Assembly (NCBI RefSeq): GCF_016899935.1
Contig: NZ_JACJJK010000008.1
Coordinates: 40,957 to 104,956 of the forward strand
Direction: 5' to 3'
DNA length: 64,000 nucleotides
DNA from: Olsenella uli
Lineage (GTDB): Bacteria; Actinomycetota; Coriobacteriia; Coriobacteriales; Atopobiaceae
This document shows, one piece after another, positions 41,665 to 48,784 of this stretch. The position numbers and the translations under genes were made by a program. Position 1 is the first letter of the stretch. Each line of letters starts with the position of its first letter. The notes under the pieces are model-generated. The model saw only the letters and a program-made list of their open reading frames with translations, made no database searches and had not been told where the DNA came from.

Positions 41665-42596
41665 TTCACGGAGTTGCGGCGGCGATCACCTGGGCGCTCG
41701 ATACGGTCATCCTGAGCATCGCACTCTCCAACGCCGCCTTTGTCTCGACACCCCAGGCCATAGCGCTCGCGTCGTTCACGAGCACCTTCCTCCACGATGC
41801 GAGCTCCGCGGTGTTCTCCTTCCTCTACATGGCCGCCCGCAGAAAGCTCGCCCAGACGTGGAAGACGATTCGCTCGCGCGAGGGCCTCGTCATCGTTGGG
41901 GCGGCGCTGATTGGCGGCCCCGTCGGCATGACCGGCTACGTCCTCGCGATCAACAACATCGGCGCCGCCTACACGGCGGCGATCTCCGCGTTCTTCCCCG
42001 CCTACGGTGCCTTTCTCGCCACCGTCTTTCTGAAGGAGCGCATGCACGCCTACCAGTGGGTCGGCCTCCTTGCATGCGTGGCCGGCGTCGCCGCCCTGGG
42101 CTACTCCCCTGTCGACGCAATCCCCGGGGACTGGACGCTCGGCATCATCGGCTCGCTCGTCTGCGTCTTTGGCTGGGGCACCGAGGCCGTGGTCATAGAC
42201 TGGGGCCTGCGCAACGCAAGCGTGGACGACGAGTGCGCCATGCAGATCCGCCAGACGACCTCGGCCGTCACCTACGCCCTCGTGATCATCCCGCTGCTCG
42301 GCGGTTGGGGTTGCACGCTCGACATCATCGCGAGCAGCGCGATGCCCGTCATCGCACTCGCCGCCCTTCTCGGCACGGTCTCCTACCTCTGCTACTACCG
42401 CGCCATCGCCAAGATCGGCGCCTCTCGCGCCATGGCGCTCAACATCACCTACTCCGCATGGGCAATTCCCTTCTCGCTCCTGCTCCTAGGCACCATGCCC
42501 GACCCGCGCGGCATCGTGTGCGCCATCGTCATCATCCTGGGCGCCATCACCGCCGCGGCGGACTTCCGCGAGCTGTTTGGGACCGAGAAGGACTAG
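41661..42596 (+). CDS. licB: LicB-like choline permease (DMT superfamily)
   Basis: Ten-helix drug/metabolite-transporter family protein of 311 residues, predicted to import choline for the flanking kinase domains. It begins MIHGVAAAITWALDTVIL, with two EamA-like halves (about 1-150 and 160-311) and the internal motif GGPVGMTGYVLAINNIGAAY. The start is at 41661, where ATGA couples it to the first LicC-LicA gene; a longer frame upstream is the shadow of that gene. It lies between the two fusion genes, so transport and activation are co-expressed. Confidence 0.83.
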   Translation: MIHGVAAAITWALDTVILSIALSNAAFVSTPQAIALASFTSTFLHDASSAVFSFLYMAARRKLAQTWKTIRSREGLVIVGAALIGGPVGMTGYVLAINNIGAAYTAAISAFFPAYGAFLATVFLKERMHAYQWVGLLACVAGVAALGYSPVDAIPGDWTLGIIGSLVCVFGWGTEAVVIDWGLRNASVDDECAMQIRQTTSAVTYALVIIPLLGGWGCTLDIIASSAMPVIALAALLGTVSYLCYYRAIAKIGASRAMALNITYSAWAIPFSLLLLGTMPDPRGIVCAIVIILGAITAAADFRELFGTEKD

Positions 42597-42610
42597 GTAG
42601 GGACGGCAGC

Positions 42611-44422
42611 ATGTCGCTCACAAGAGACGAGTTCGAGGTCCTCCGCGCGCTCTCCTCGACGGGGTCGCCCTCGGGACCAGACGACCTTGCGGGACTCGCT
42701 GACCTCACCGGCAACGCGGCGCAGTCCGCCATCCGCTCCTGCAAGCAGGCCGGCCTCGTCGAGGACGGCCGCATCACCGAGCGAGGCATCGAGGCGCTCG
42801 AGCCCCACCGCGTGAGAAACGCCGTCATTCTGGCGGCAGGCCTCTCCAGTCGCCTTGTCCCCCTCTCCTACGAGCGCCCCAAGGGGATGCTCCGCGTGCG
42901 AGGGGAGGTTCTTATCGAGCGACAGATAGAGCAGCTGCTCAGACGCGGCATCTCGGACATCACCGTGGCGGTGGGCTACAAGAAGGAGTACTTCTTCTAC
43001 CTGACCGCAAAGTACGGTGTGAAGATCGTGGTGAACGACCAATACGCGGAGCGCAACAACTCCTGGACGCTCTGGCTCCTGCGCGAGGGGCTCGGCAACA
43101 CCTACGTCTGTTCCTCGGATGACTACTTCACCGTGAACCCCTTCGAGCGCTACGTCTGGAAGTCCTACTACGCGGCGGAGTACGTTGACGGAAAGACGAG
43201 CGAGTGGTGCCTCTCCGCCTGTGAGGACGGCCGGATCACGGGCGTCACCGTCGGCGGGAGCGACTCGTGGGTCATGCTGGGTCATGCGTACCTCGACCGG
43301 GCGTTCTGCGAGCGCTTTGTGCCGATGCTCGATGAAGAGATAAGGCGCGCCGGGTCCGAGGACGAGCTCTGGGAGTCCGTCCTCGTCCGTAACGTCGGGT
43401 CACTCGACATGGAGGTCAGGCGCTACCCCAAGGGCGTCATCCACGAGTTTGATTCCCTCGCCGAGGTCGAGGGCTTTGACCCGGAGTTCATCGACAACGT
43501 TGACTCCCGGATCTTTGACAACATCATGGGCGTGCTCGGGTGCTCCCGTGAGGAGATTCGTGACATCTACCCCCTCAAGCAGGGACTCACCAATCTCTCG
43601 TGCCACTTCGCGACCGATTCTGGGGAGTGGGTCTACCGCCACCCCGGCGTGGGCACCGAGTTGCTCATCGATCGCTCCGGGGAAGTCGCGGCGCTCGAGA
43701 CCGCGCGCCGGCTCGGCATAGATGACACCTTCGTCTTTGAGGACTCGAAGCGCGGGTGGAAGATCTCTCGATTTGTCCCAAACTCACGCCAGCCCGACCC
43801 GCACGACCCGGACCAGCTCGCACGGATGATGCGCATGGGGCGCGAGCTGCATGAGAGCGACGTATCCGTCGCACGTCATTTTGACTTCTATGAGGAGGCA
43901 AAGCGTTACGAGGGCCTGATCCTTGAGAAGGGCCCTATCAACATCCCCGGCTACGCCGAGATGTCCGCCAAGGTGGACCGGCTCGAGGCGCACGTCAGGG
44001 CGGACAACGCCCGCGTCTGCCTCTGCCACAACGACTTCTTCTACATGAACTTCCTGATCGACGAGGACGAGAAGTACTACCTCATCGACTGGGAGTACGC
44101 CGGCATGAGCGACTATGCCAACGACTATGGCACCTGCGTCGTCTGCTGCGAGCTCACCGAGGCCGAGGCCCTGCGGGCCCTCGGCGAGTACCTTGGCCAC
44201 GCACCGGAGCCGGAGGAGGTCAGGCACTGCCTGGCGCACGTCCAGCTCGCCGGCTGGTGCTGGTACCTGTGGTCGCTGCTCAAGGAGGCGGAGGGCGACT
44301 TCGTGGGCGAGTGGCTCTACATCTACTTCCGCTATGCGGATGAGTATCTGGACAAGACACTTGCGCTCTATGAGGGAGAGAAGCCCTTGGGCTATACTCA
44401 TGGCGCTGACGTGACATCCTAG
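42611..44422 (+). CDS. licCA: HTH - CTP:phosphocholine cytidylyltransferase - choline kinase fusion, copy 2
   Basis: Paralogue of the gene at 39883-41664, 603 residues, same order of winged helix (about 1-65), nucleotidyltransferase (AVILAAGLSSRLVPLSYERP) and kinase (CHNDFFYMNFL, DWEYAGMSD). Key residues are intact in both copies, so both should be active. Some DNA stretches are identical between copies, for example 60 bases at 40291-40350 and 43019-43078, while other parts differ. The helix-turn-helix part differs most, and the kinase pocket differs (FFYMN against YLPLN), so the second copy may prefer another amino alcohol such as ethanolamine. It follows licB by 14 bases. Confidence 0.8.
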   Translation: MSLTRDEFEVLRALSSTGSPSGPDDLAGLADLTGNAAQSAIRSCKQAGLVEDGRITERGIEALEPHRVRNAVILAAGLSSRLVPLSYERPKGMLRVRGEVLIERQIEQLLRRGISDITVAVGYKKEYFFYLTAKYGVKIVVNDQYAERNNSWTLWLLREGLGNTYVCSSDDYFTVNPFERYVWKSYYAAEYVDGKTSEWCLSACEDGRITGVTVGGSDSWVMLGHAYLDRAFCERFVPMLDEEIRRAGSEDELWESVLVRNVGSLDMEVRRYPKGVIHEFDSLAEVEGFDPEFIDNVDSRIFDNIMGVLGCSREEIRDIYPLKQGLTNLSCHFATDSGEWVYRHPGVGTELLIDRSGEVAALETARRLGIDDTFVFEDSKRGWKISRFVPNSRQPDPHDPDQLARMMRMGRELHESDVSVARHFDFYEEAKRYEGLILEKGPINIPGYAEMSAKVDRLEAHVRADNARVCLCHNDFFYMNFLIDEDEKYYLIDWEYAGMSDYANDYGTCVVCCELTEAEALRALGEYLGHAPEPEEVRHCLAHVQLAGWCWYLWSLLKEAEGDFVGEWLYIYFRYADEYLDKTLALYEGEKPLGYTHGADVTS

Positions 44423-44440
44423 ACCCCCACCTGGAGCACC

Positions 44441-45121
44441 ATGCGCGTACTTGCCATCATCCCTGCCTACAACGAGCAGGAGTCCATCGTGTCCACGGTC
44501 GAGGAGTTTCTCGCCGCCAACACGGGATGCGACTACGTCATCATCAACGACGGCTCCTCGGACGCGACCGAGGCCATCTGCAGGGAGCACGGCTACAACT
44601 ACGTCACCCACCCCACCAACCTCGGCCTCACGGCGGGGTTCCAGACGGGCGTCCGCTACGCGCTAGCCCACGGCTACGACGCCGTCATCCAGTTTGACGC
44701 CGACGGCCAGCACGTGCCCGAGTATATCCCCTCCATGGTCTTGGAGATGGAGCGCACGGGGGCCGACATCGTGATCGGCTCGCGCTTTGTGAGCGAGCGC
44801 AAGTCCTTCTCGGCCCGCATGATCGGCTCGAGGCTGCTGAGCACCCTGATCAGGCTCACGACCGGCCAGCGCATCACGGACCCGACCTCGGGAATGCGCC
44901 TCTACGACCAGGCGATGATGCGGGAGTTTGCGCGGCGCTTTGACTTTGGCCCGGAGCCCGACTCGGTTGCCTACCTCATGCGGCGCGGCGCGAAGGTCCG
45001 CGAGGTCCAGGTGGAGATGCGCGAGCGCGAGGCCGGCGAGTCCTACCTCAACCTGCGCCGCTCCATCTCCTACATGGCCCGCGCCTGCACGTCCATCCTC
45101 CTCGTCCAGTGGTTCAGGTGA
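44441..45121 (+). CDS. DPM1/GtrB-like polyprenyl-phosphate glycosyltransferase
   Basis: GT2 enzyme of 226 residues, similar to dolichol-phosphate mannosyltransferase: LAIIPAYNEQESIVSTVEEF, VIINDGSSDAT, QFDADGQHVPEYI and IGSRFV. It should move a sugar from a nucleotide donor to polyprenyl phosphate at the inner membrane face, giving the lipid donor for GT-C enzymes such as the DUF6541 proteins. It ends without membrane helices, and the DUF2304 gene next to it supplies them, a pairing seen in many loci. The ATG follows GGAG by five bases. Confidence 0.87.
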   Translation: MRVLAIIPAYNEQESIVSTVEEFLAANTGCDYVIINDGSSDATEAICREHGYNYVTHPTNLGLTAGFQTGVRYALAHGYDAVIQFDADGQHVPEYIPSMVLEMERTGADIVIGSRFVSERKSFSARMIGSRLLSTLIRLTTGQRITDPTSGMRLYDQAMMREFARRFDFGPEPDSVAYLMRRGAKVREVQVEMREREAGESYLNLRRSISYMARACTSILLVQWFR

Positions 45122-45126
45122 TCTGC

Positions 45127-45453
45127 ATGAACGGCCCCCTGAGAATCGCCCTCATCGTCTGCGCGGCCCTCATCCTGCTCTTTGTGCTGCGCAGGATCCG
45201 CAAGTCCAGCCTGGAGATCACCGACTCGATCTTCTGGCTCTTCATCGTCGCCATCCTGCTCGTGCTCGCCGTCTTTCCCCAGATCGCCTACTGGGCATCC
45301 GACGTCCTGGGCTTTGACGCGCCGGTGAACTTCATCTTCTGCTGCGGCATCCTGGTTCTTCTCGTCCGCACGTTCACGCAGGACCAGAAGATCTGCGAGC
45401 TCAAGAAGAAGCTCGTGAGGATGGCCCAGTCCGAGGCGCTCCGAGACAAGTAG
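45127..45453 (+). CDS. DUF2304 small membrane protein
   Basis: A 108-residue protein with three hydrophobic segments (about 5-25, 37-58, 70-90) and a charged C-terminal tail. DUF2304 proteins are usually encoded next to DPM1-like transferases, as here (five bases apart), and probably anchor the enzyme or help flip its lipid product. The start at 45127 follows AGGTGA. Confidence 0.82.
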   Translation: MNGPLRIALIVCAALILLFVLRRIRKSSLEITDSIFWLFIVAILLVLAVFPQIAYWASDVLGFDAPVNFIFCCGILVLLVRTFTQDQKICELKKKLVRMAQSEALRDK

Positions 45454-45480
45454 ACGACCAAATACGCCACGACAGGCACC

Positions 45481-45513
45481 GCCCGACGCGCCATTGACGC
45501 GCGTCGGGCTTTG
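45481..45513 (+). terminator. Terminator of the lic-DUF2304 operon
   Basis: Perfect 10-base arms GCCCGACGCG / CGCGTCGGGC with a 9-base loop, followed by TTTG, 27 bases after the DUF2304 stop. Confidence 0.82.
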
Positions 45514-45574
45514 TCATGCCGCTCGAACCCCCAGTCCATACCGCACACCGAGCGAGACAGCTGACGTTATTCTA

Positions 45575-45599
45575 ATGTCACTATATATTTTAGAGACAT
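45575..45599 (+). promoter_or_regulatory. Promoter/operator of the HicB-like gene
   Basis: Inverted repeat ATGTC / GACAT with a 15-base AT-rich spacer that contains TATATT (45584-45589), a good -10 box, 18 bases before the start. Fits autoregulation by an antitoxin-type protein. Confidence 0.5.
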
Positions 45600-45617
45600 C
45601 AGGGACTGGAGGTAGAG

Positions 45618-46115
45618 ATGCACTTTGGCGTCTATGAGTTTGAGGTATTCCAGGAGGAGGGCTGCTACGTCGCCGTCCCCTATGACATTGATGGAGCGAC
45701 CCAAGGCGAGAACTTTGAGGATCTCTGTCTCATGGTGGCGGACTGGCTCAAGAAACACATCGAGGACTGGGAGATTGCCGGCAGGTGCCTGCCCAGACCA
45801 ACCTTTGGCAACGCGCCGCGCCATGGCGGCACCAACATGGTCTTCGGCGTGTCCGCCGGCATCGAGACCATCGAGAAGGTGACGGCCTTGGAGGCCGCGC
45901 GCATGCTCGGCGTCACGCAGGGACGCGTTTCGCAGATGGTCGGCGCCGCGCGGCTCTACGGCTGGAGGGAGGGGCGCAACTCCTACGTCTCTCTTGATTC
46001 CGTCCGCGCCCGCCTTGCCGAGAGGCCTCGCGCGGGTCGGCCGCGCAAGGCGCACGTTGGGCCGAGCGCGCCCCCATCAGACGATGCGGTAGAGCCGCAT
46101 GTCGCCCTCGGCTAG
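45618..46115 (+). CDS. Orphan HicB-like antitoxin/regulator
   Basis: A 165-residue protein with an N-terminal HicB-like half (EEGCYVAVPYDIDGATQGENFEDLCLMVADWL described as residues 13-45) and a C-terminal helix-turn-helix of the excisionase-like kind (VTALEAARMLGVTQGRVSQMV) with an arginine-rich tail. In HicAB systems the HicA mRNase toxin lies next to hicB; no such ORF is present on either side. The 3' end runs 39 bases into the convergent DUF6541 gene. It may be a leftover antitoxin, a solitary regulator, or act on a toxin elsewhere. Confidence 0.65.
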   Translation: MHFGVYEFEVFQEEGCYVAVPYDIDGATQGENFEDLCLMVADWLKKHIEDWEIAGRCLPRPTFGNAPRHGGTNMVFGVSAGIETIEKVTALEAARMLGVTQGRVSQMVGAARLYGWREGRNSYVSLDSVRARLAERPRAGRPRKAHVGPSAPPSDDAVEPHVALG

Positions 46116-48104
46116 GACGACCTCGACGCCGGGGTTGCTGTCGTCGAGCGCCAGGAAGCCGGCCCAGTCGGCGTCGACGTAGGGCTTGAACGCCGCCGCC
46201 ATCTCCTCCTGGTCGCGGTCGAGCACGAGCACGTACTCGGCGCCGGACTCCTCGATCGCCTGCCGCGCGAGCGGGTCCGTGCCGGCGAGCCCGGCCGCGA
46301 GGCGCGTGCGCAGGACGCGGCTCGCCTCGCTCTCCAGGCCGTCCTCGTCAGAGGCGCCGTAGCCCGACATGTAGCGCCAGTACACGTTCATGCCGCTCAC
46401 CCCGTAGGCGTAGGCGGAGCCGTCGTAGGGCTGGTTGAGCACCACGGCGTCGCGCCCTGTGACCTCGAGGGCGCGCTCCACGAAGGCGATCTTCTCCGCG
46501 TCGTAGCCCAGGTGGCGCGACGTGTCGTTCTTCTCGGCCATCTCCTGGGCAAGGGCGTAGAAGTTGTCCGGGTGCGAGGAGGCCGGCACGCCCAGACGGC
46601 AGCGCAGCGCGGGCAGGTAGAGGCCCACCGCGAAGACGGCGATCAGCACCGGCGACACGAGCGCGTCCGCACGCGGGTGACCGGCGAACAGGCGGTGCCC
46701 GCAGCGCACGAACTCGTAGAGGCCGCGCGCGGCAAGCGGCACGGCAAAGAGCGCCGCCATCGCGGCCATGCGGTAGGGGTCGGTGTACCAGAAGCCGGCG
46801 AGGAGGGTCTTGAGCGGGGTGTCGATCCCGCCCGCCACGACGAAGGCGAGCGCGGAGAACGAGAACGGCACCACGAGCCAGCGCAGGCGCGCGGTCACGC
46901 AGGCCGAGACAAAGCCCACGACGACGAGCAGGCGCAGCGCGTAGCGCGGTGGGCCGGCGCCGAAGGAGAGGTCAAAGACGCCGTCGACGGCGTTCTGAAA
47001 GCTCGTCACCGGCGGCCAGTAGTACCCCACCACCCCGGCGAGAAACGGCAGGTTGAGCATGACCGCCCAGAGCGCGACCACGAACGCCGCCCAGAGCGCG
47101 ACCCACGCCGTGGCACGTCGGCGGCGCTCCCCCCGGCCGCGTCGCCACTCGAAGATGCGCCAGCCGCACCACGGGGCCAGGAAGACCGCGGCCGAGAAGA
47201 CCGAGTTGGGCTGCGCGAGGTAGAGCGCCGCGCCGCCGACGACGAAGACCACGCCGGAGATGACGCGCGCGCGGAGGTCGACCCCGCGCGCCGCGACGCC
47301 CATGAACGAGGCGATCACGGTGGGCAGCAGCGCGAACGAGAAGAGGTTGGGGTAGAGCGTCCAGCGCGGGATGAGGTTCCAGGGGATCGACGGGAAGGCG
47401 AGGCAGACGAGCGCGCCGAGCGCCGCGACGCGCGGCTCGCGGCCAAAGACGCGCAGCAGCATGAGGTAGACGCCCGCCGGCATGACCACCGCGCACGCGG
47501 CGGCGTTGACGGCGTTGGCGGCGCAGGTCACGGAGACACCGAGGGCGTCCACCAGCATGACGGCGATGAGATGCCAGCCCTCGGGGTAGTAGTGGGCAGC
47601 CGAGGGAAGCGGGTCAATCGCGGCGGACGCGCCTGGGTAGTACGTGACGGAGAGCGTCGACCACACCCGCGACTGCTCCATGCTGCGGACCATGTTGAAG
47701 TGGGCCACGTTGTCCCACGCCTCGACGAAGGAGTCCGGGGTGGGCAGGTTGGCGACGAGCACGAGGCCGGTGACGGCGACGCCCACGAGCACGCAGGCCC
47801 CCATCGCCGCCAGCTCGTGGCGCTGGGCGACACCGGGGGGCGCCGGCCGGCGGGCGGGTCTCAGGCGCCAGGCGAGCAGAACGGCCCCGAGCAGCAGCGG
47901 GGGCACCACCATGAGCGCCGTCGACGCCGGGACGCCGAGCAGGGCGAACAGGATTCCCAGCGCGCCGTAGAGGACCACCGAGACGAGCGGGGCGCTGCCG
48001 AGCGCGACGGTCGGACGGGCGCCGAGGGCGAAGAGCAGCAGCGCGCCGGGCACGACGAGCAGCACGGACGCGAGCGCGAAGGCGAGCCAGAACGTGAGCC
48101 ACAT
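46077..48104 (-). CDS. DUF6541-type polytopic membrane protein, paralogue 2
   Basis: A 675-residue membrane protein with about 14 hydrophobic segments and a soluble C-terminal domain containing LNQPYDGSAYAYGVSGMNV and ending GDMRLYRIV, the same blocks as the protein at 34323-36317. A DSFVEAWDNVAHFNMV motif in the early loop region parallels the acidic loop of the paralogue. High GC and native codon use, unlike that paralogue, suggest this is the older, resident copy. Probable role: extracytoplasmic sugar transfer from a polyprenyl-phosphate sugar, perhaps the one made by the enzyme at 44441. Confidence 0.7.
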   Translation of the reverse strand: MWLTFWLAFALASVLLVVPGALLLFALGARPTVALGSAPLVSVVLYGALGILFALLGVPASTALMVVPPLLLGAVLLAWRLRPARRPAPPGVAQRHELAAMGACVLVGVAVTGLVLVANLPTPDSFVEAWDNVAHFNMVRSMEQSRVWSTLSVTYYPGASAAIDPLPSAAHYYPEGWHLIAVMLVDALGVSVTCAANAVNAAACAVVMPAGVYLMLLRVFGREPRVAALGALVCLAFPSIPWNLIPRWTLYPNLFSFALLPTVIASFMGVAARGVDLRARVISGVVFVVGGAALYLAQPNSVFSAAVFLAPWCGWRIFEWRRGRGERRRRATAWVALWAAFVVALWAVMLNLPFLAGVVGYYWPPVTSFQNAVDGVFDLSFGAGPPRYALRLLVVVGFVSACVTARLRWLVVPFSFSALAFVVAGGIDTPLKTLLAGFWYTDPYRMAAMAALFAVPLAARGLYEFVRCGHRLFAGHPRADALVSPVLIAVFAVGLYLPALRCRLGVPASSHPDNFYALAQEMAEKNDTSRHLGYDAEKIAFVERALEVTGRDAVVLNQPYDGSAYAYGVSGMNVYWRYMSGYGASDEDGLESEASRVLRTRLAAGLAGTDPLARQAIEESGAEYVLVLDRDQEEMAAAFKPYVDADWAGFLALDDSNPGVEVVLAEGDMRLYRIV

Positions 48105-48129
48105 GGGTCAGGCCTCGGGCAGGCGGCGA

Positions 48130-48528
48130 TCAGCGGCCGGAGAAGAGCTCGGCGTCGAGGGCGACGAGCTCGGCGGGGGCCTCGGCGGGGTCGCAGCCGA
48201 AGGACTCCGCCACGGCGCGCGCCTGGAGGCGGCGCAGGCCCGCCGCGTCCTCGTCGCCGGCACGCTCGTAGAGGCGCGCAAGCCGGTCGAGCGCGTAGCA
48301 GACGTAGGAGGCGACAGAGTCGCCCATGCCGGAGAGCACCATCATCGTGACGAGCGAGTCGGGCGCGAGGGCGAGCGCGGTCTGCGGGTCGAGCTCCAGC
48401 AGCTCGCCGATCTCGCGCTCCGTGGCGACGAGACCGTCCTTCTCGCCCAGCGCCGCGAGCCGCAGCGCGCGCGAGACGCCCTCGACGAACTGACCGACGA
48501 TCTCCAGCACGTAGTCCCTCTGCAGCAT
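48130..48528 (-). CDS. Small conserved helical protein, possibly DUF6483-like
   Basis: A 132-residue, acidic, mostly helical soluble protein beginning MLQRDYVLEIVGQFVEGVSRAL. The opening resembles DUF6483 proteins (QDYI..MIE...), but I am not sure of the assignment. The C-terminal half (YALDRLARLYERAGDEDAAG) looks like a TPR-type helix pair. The start is at 48528, behind GAGAGGAG; an open frame 45 codons longer lacks support. A TATGCT about 25 bases upstream may be its -10 box. Function unknown. Confidence 0.65.
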   Translation of the reverse strand: MLQRDYVLEIVGQFVEGVSRALRLAALGEKDGLVATEREIGELLELDPQTALALAPDSLVTMMVLSGMGDSVASYVCYALDRLARLYERAGDEDAAGLRRLQARAVAESFGCDPAEAPAELVALDAELFSGR

Positions 48529-48683
48529 GTGCGCTCCTCTCGACGGCTCACAGCATAGCGCAGGTCCGCAGCGGAGTGCGACGGGAGCTGACGGTAACGG
48601 GCTCGAGTGGGCGCTCGCGAAGCTCGTCGGCCCCAACGAGCACGTACGTGCAAAGTTTCGCATGTCAAGCCGACCGGCCCGCT

Positions 48684-48755
48684 CGCCGAGACGGAGCGTT
48701 TGCAGAAAACATCGCCAAAAACCGGAAAGTTTTCCGCATTTGCTCCGTCTCGGCG
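48684..48755 (+). repeat. 72-bp palindromic element, copy 5
   Basis: Same outer arms as copy 1 (CGCCGAGACGGAGC ... GCTCCGTCTCGGCG) and same length, but the centre is different (CAAAAACCGGAAAG), losing the CTAG. A GGCGAGAAGAG word follows after about 10 bases. It is the only copy without a partner in the window, between the small helical protein gene and the MacB-like transporter. Confidence 0.88.
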
Positions 48756-48784
48756 AAATTGGAGGCGAGAAGAGCCGCGCTCCC

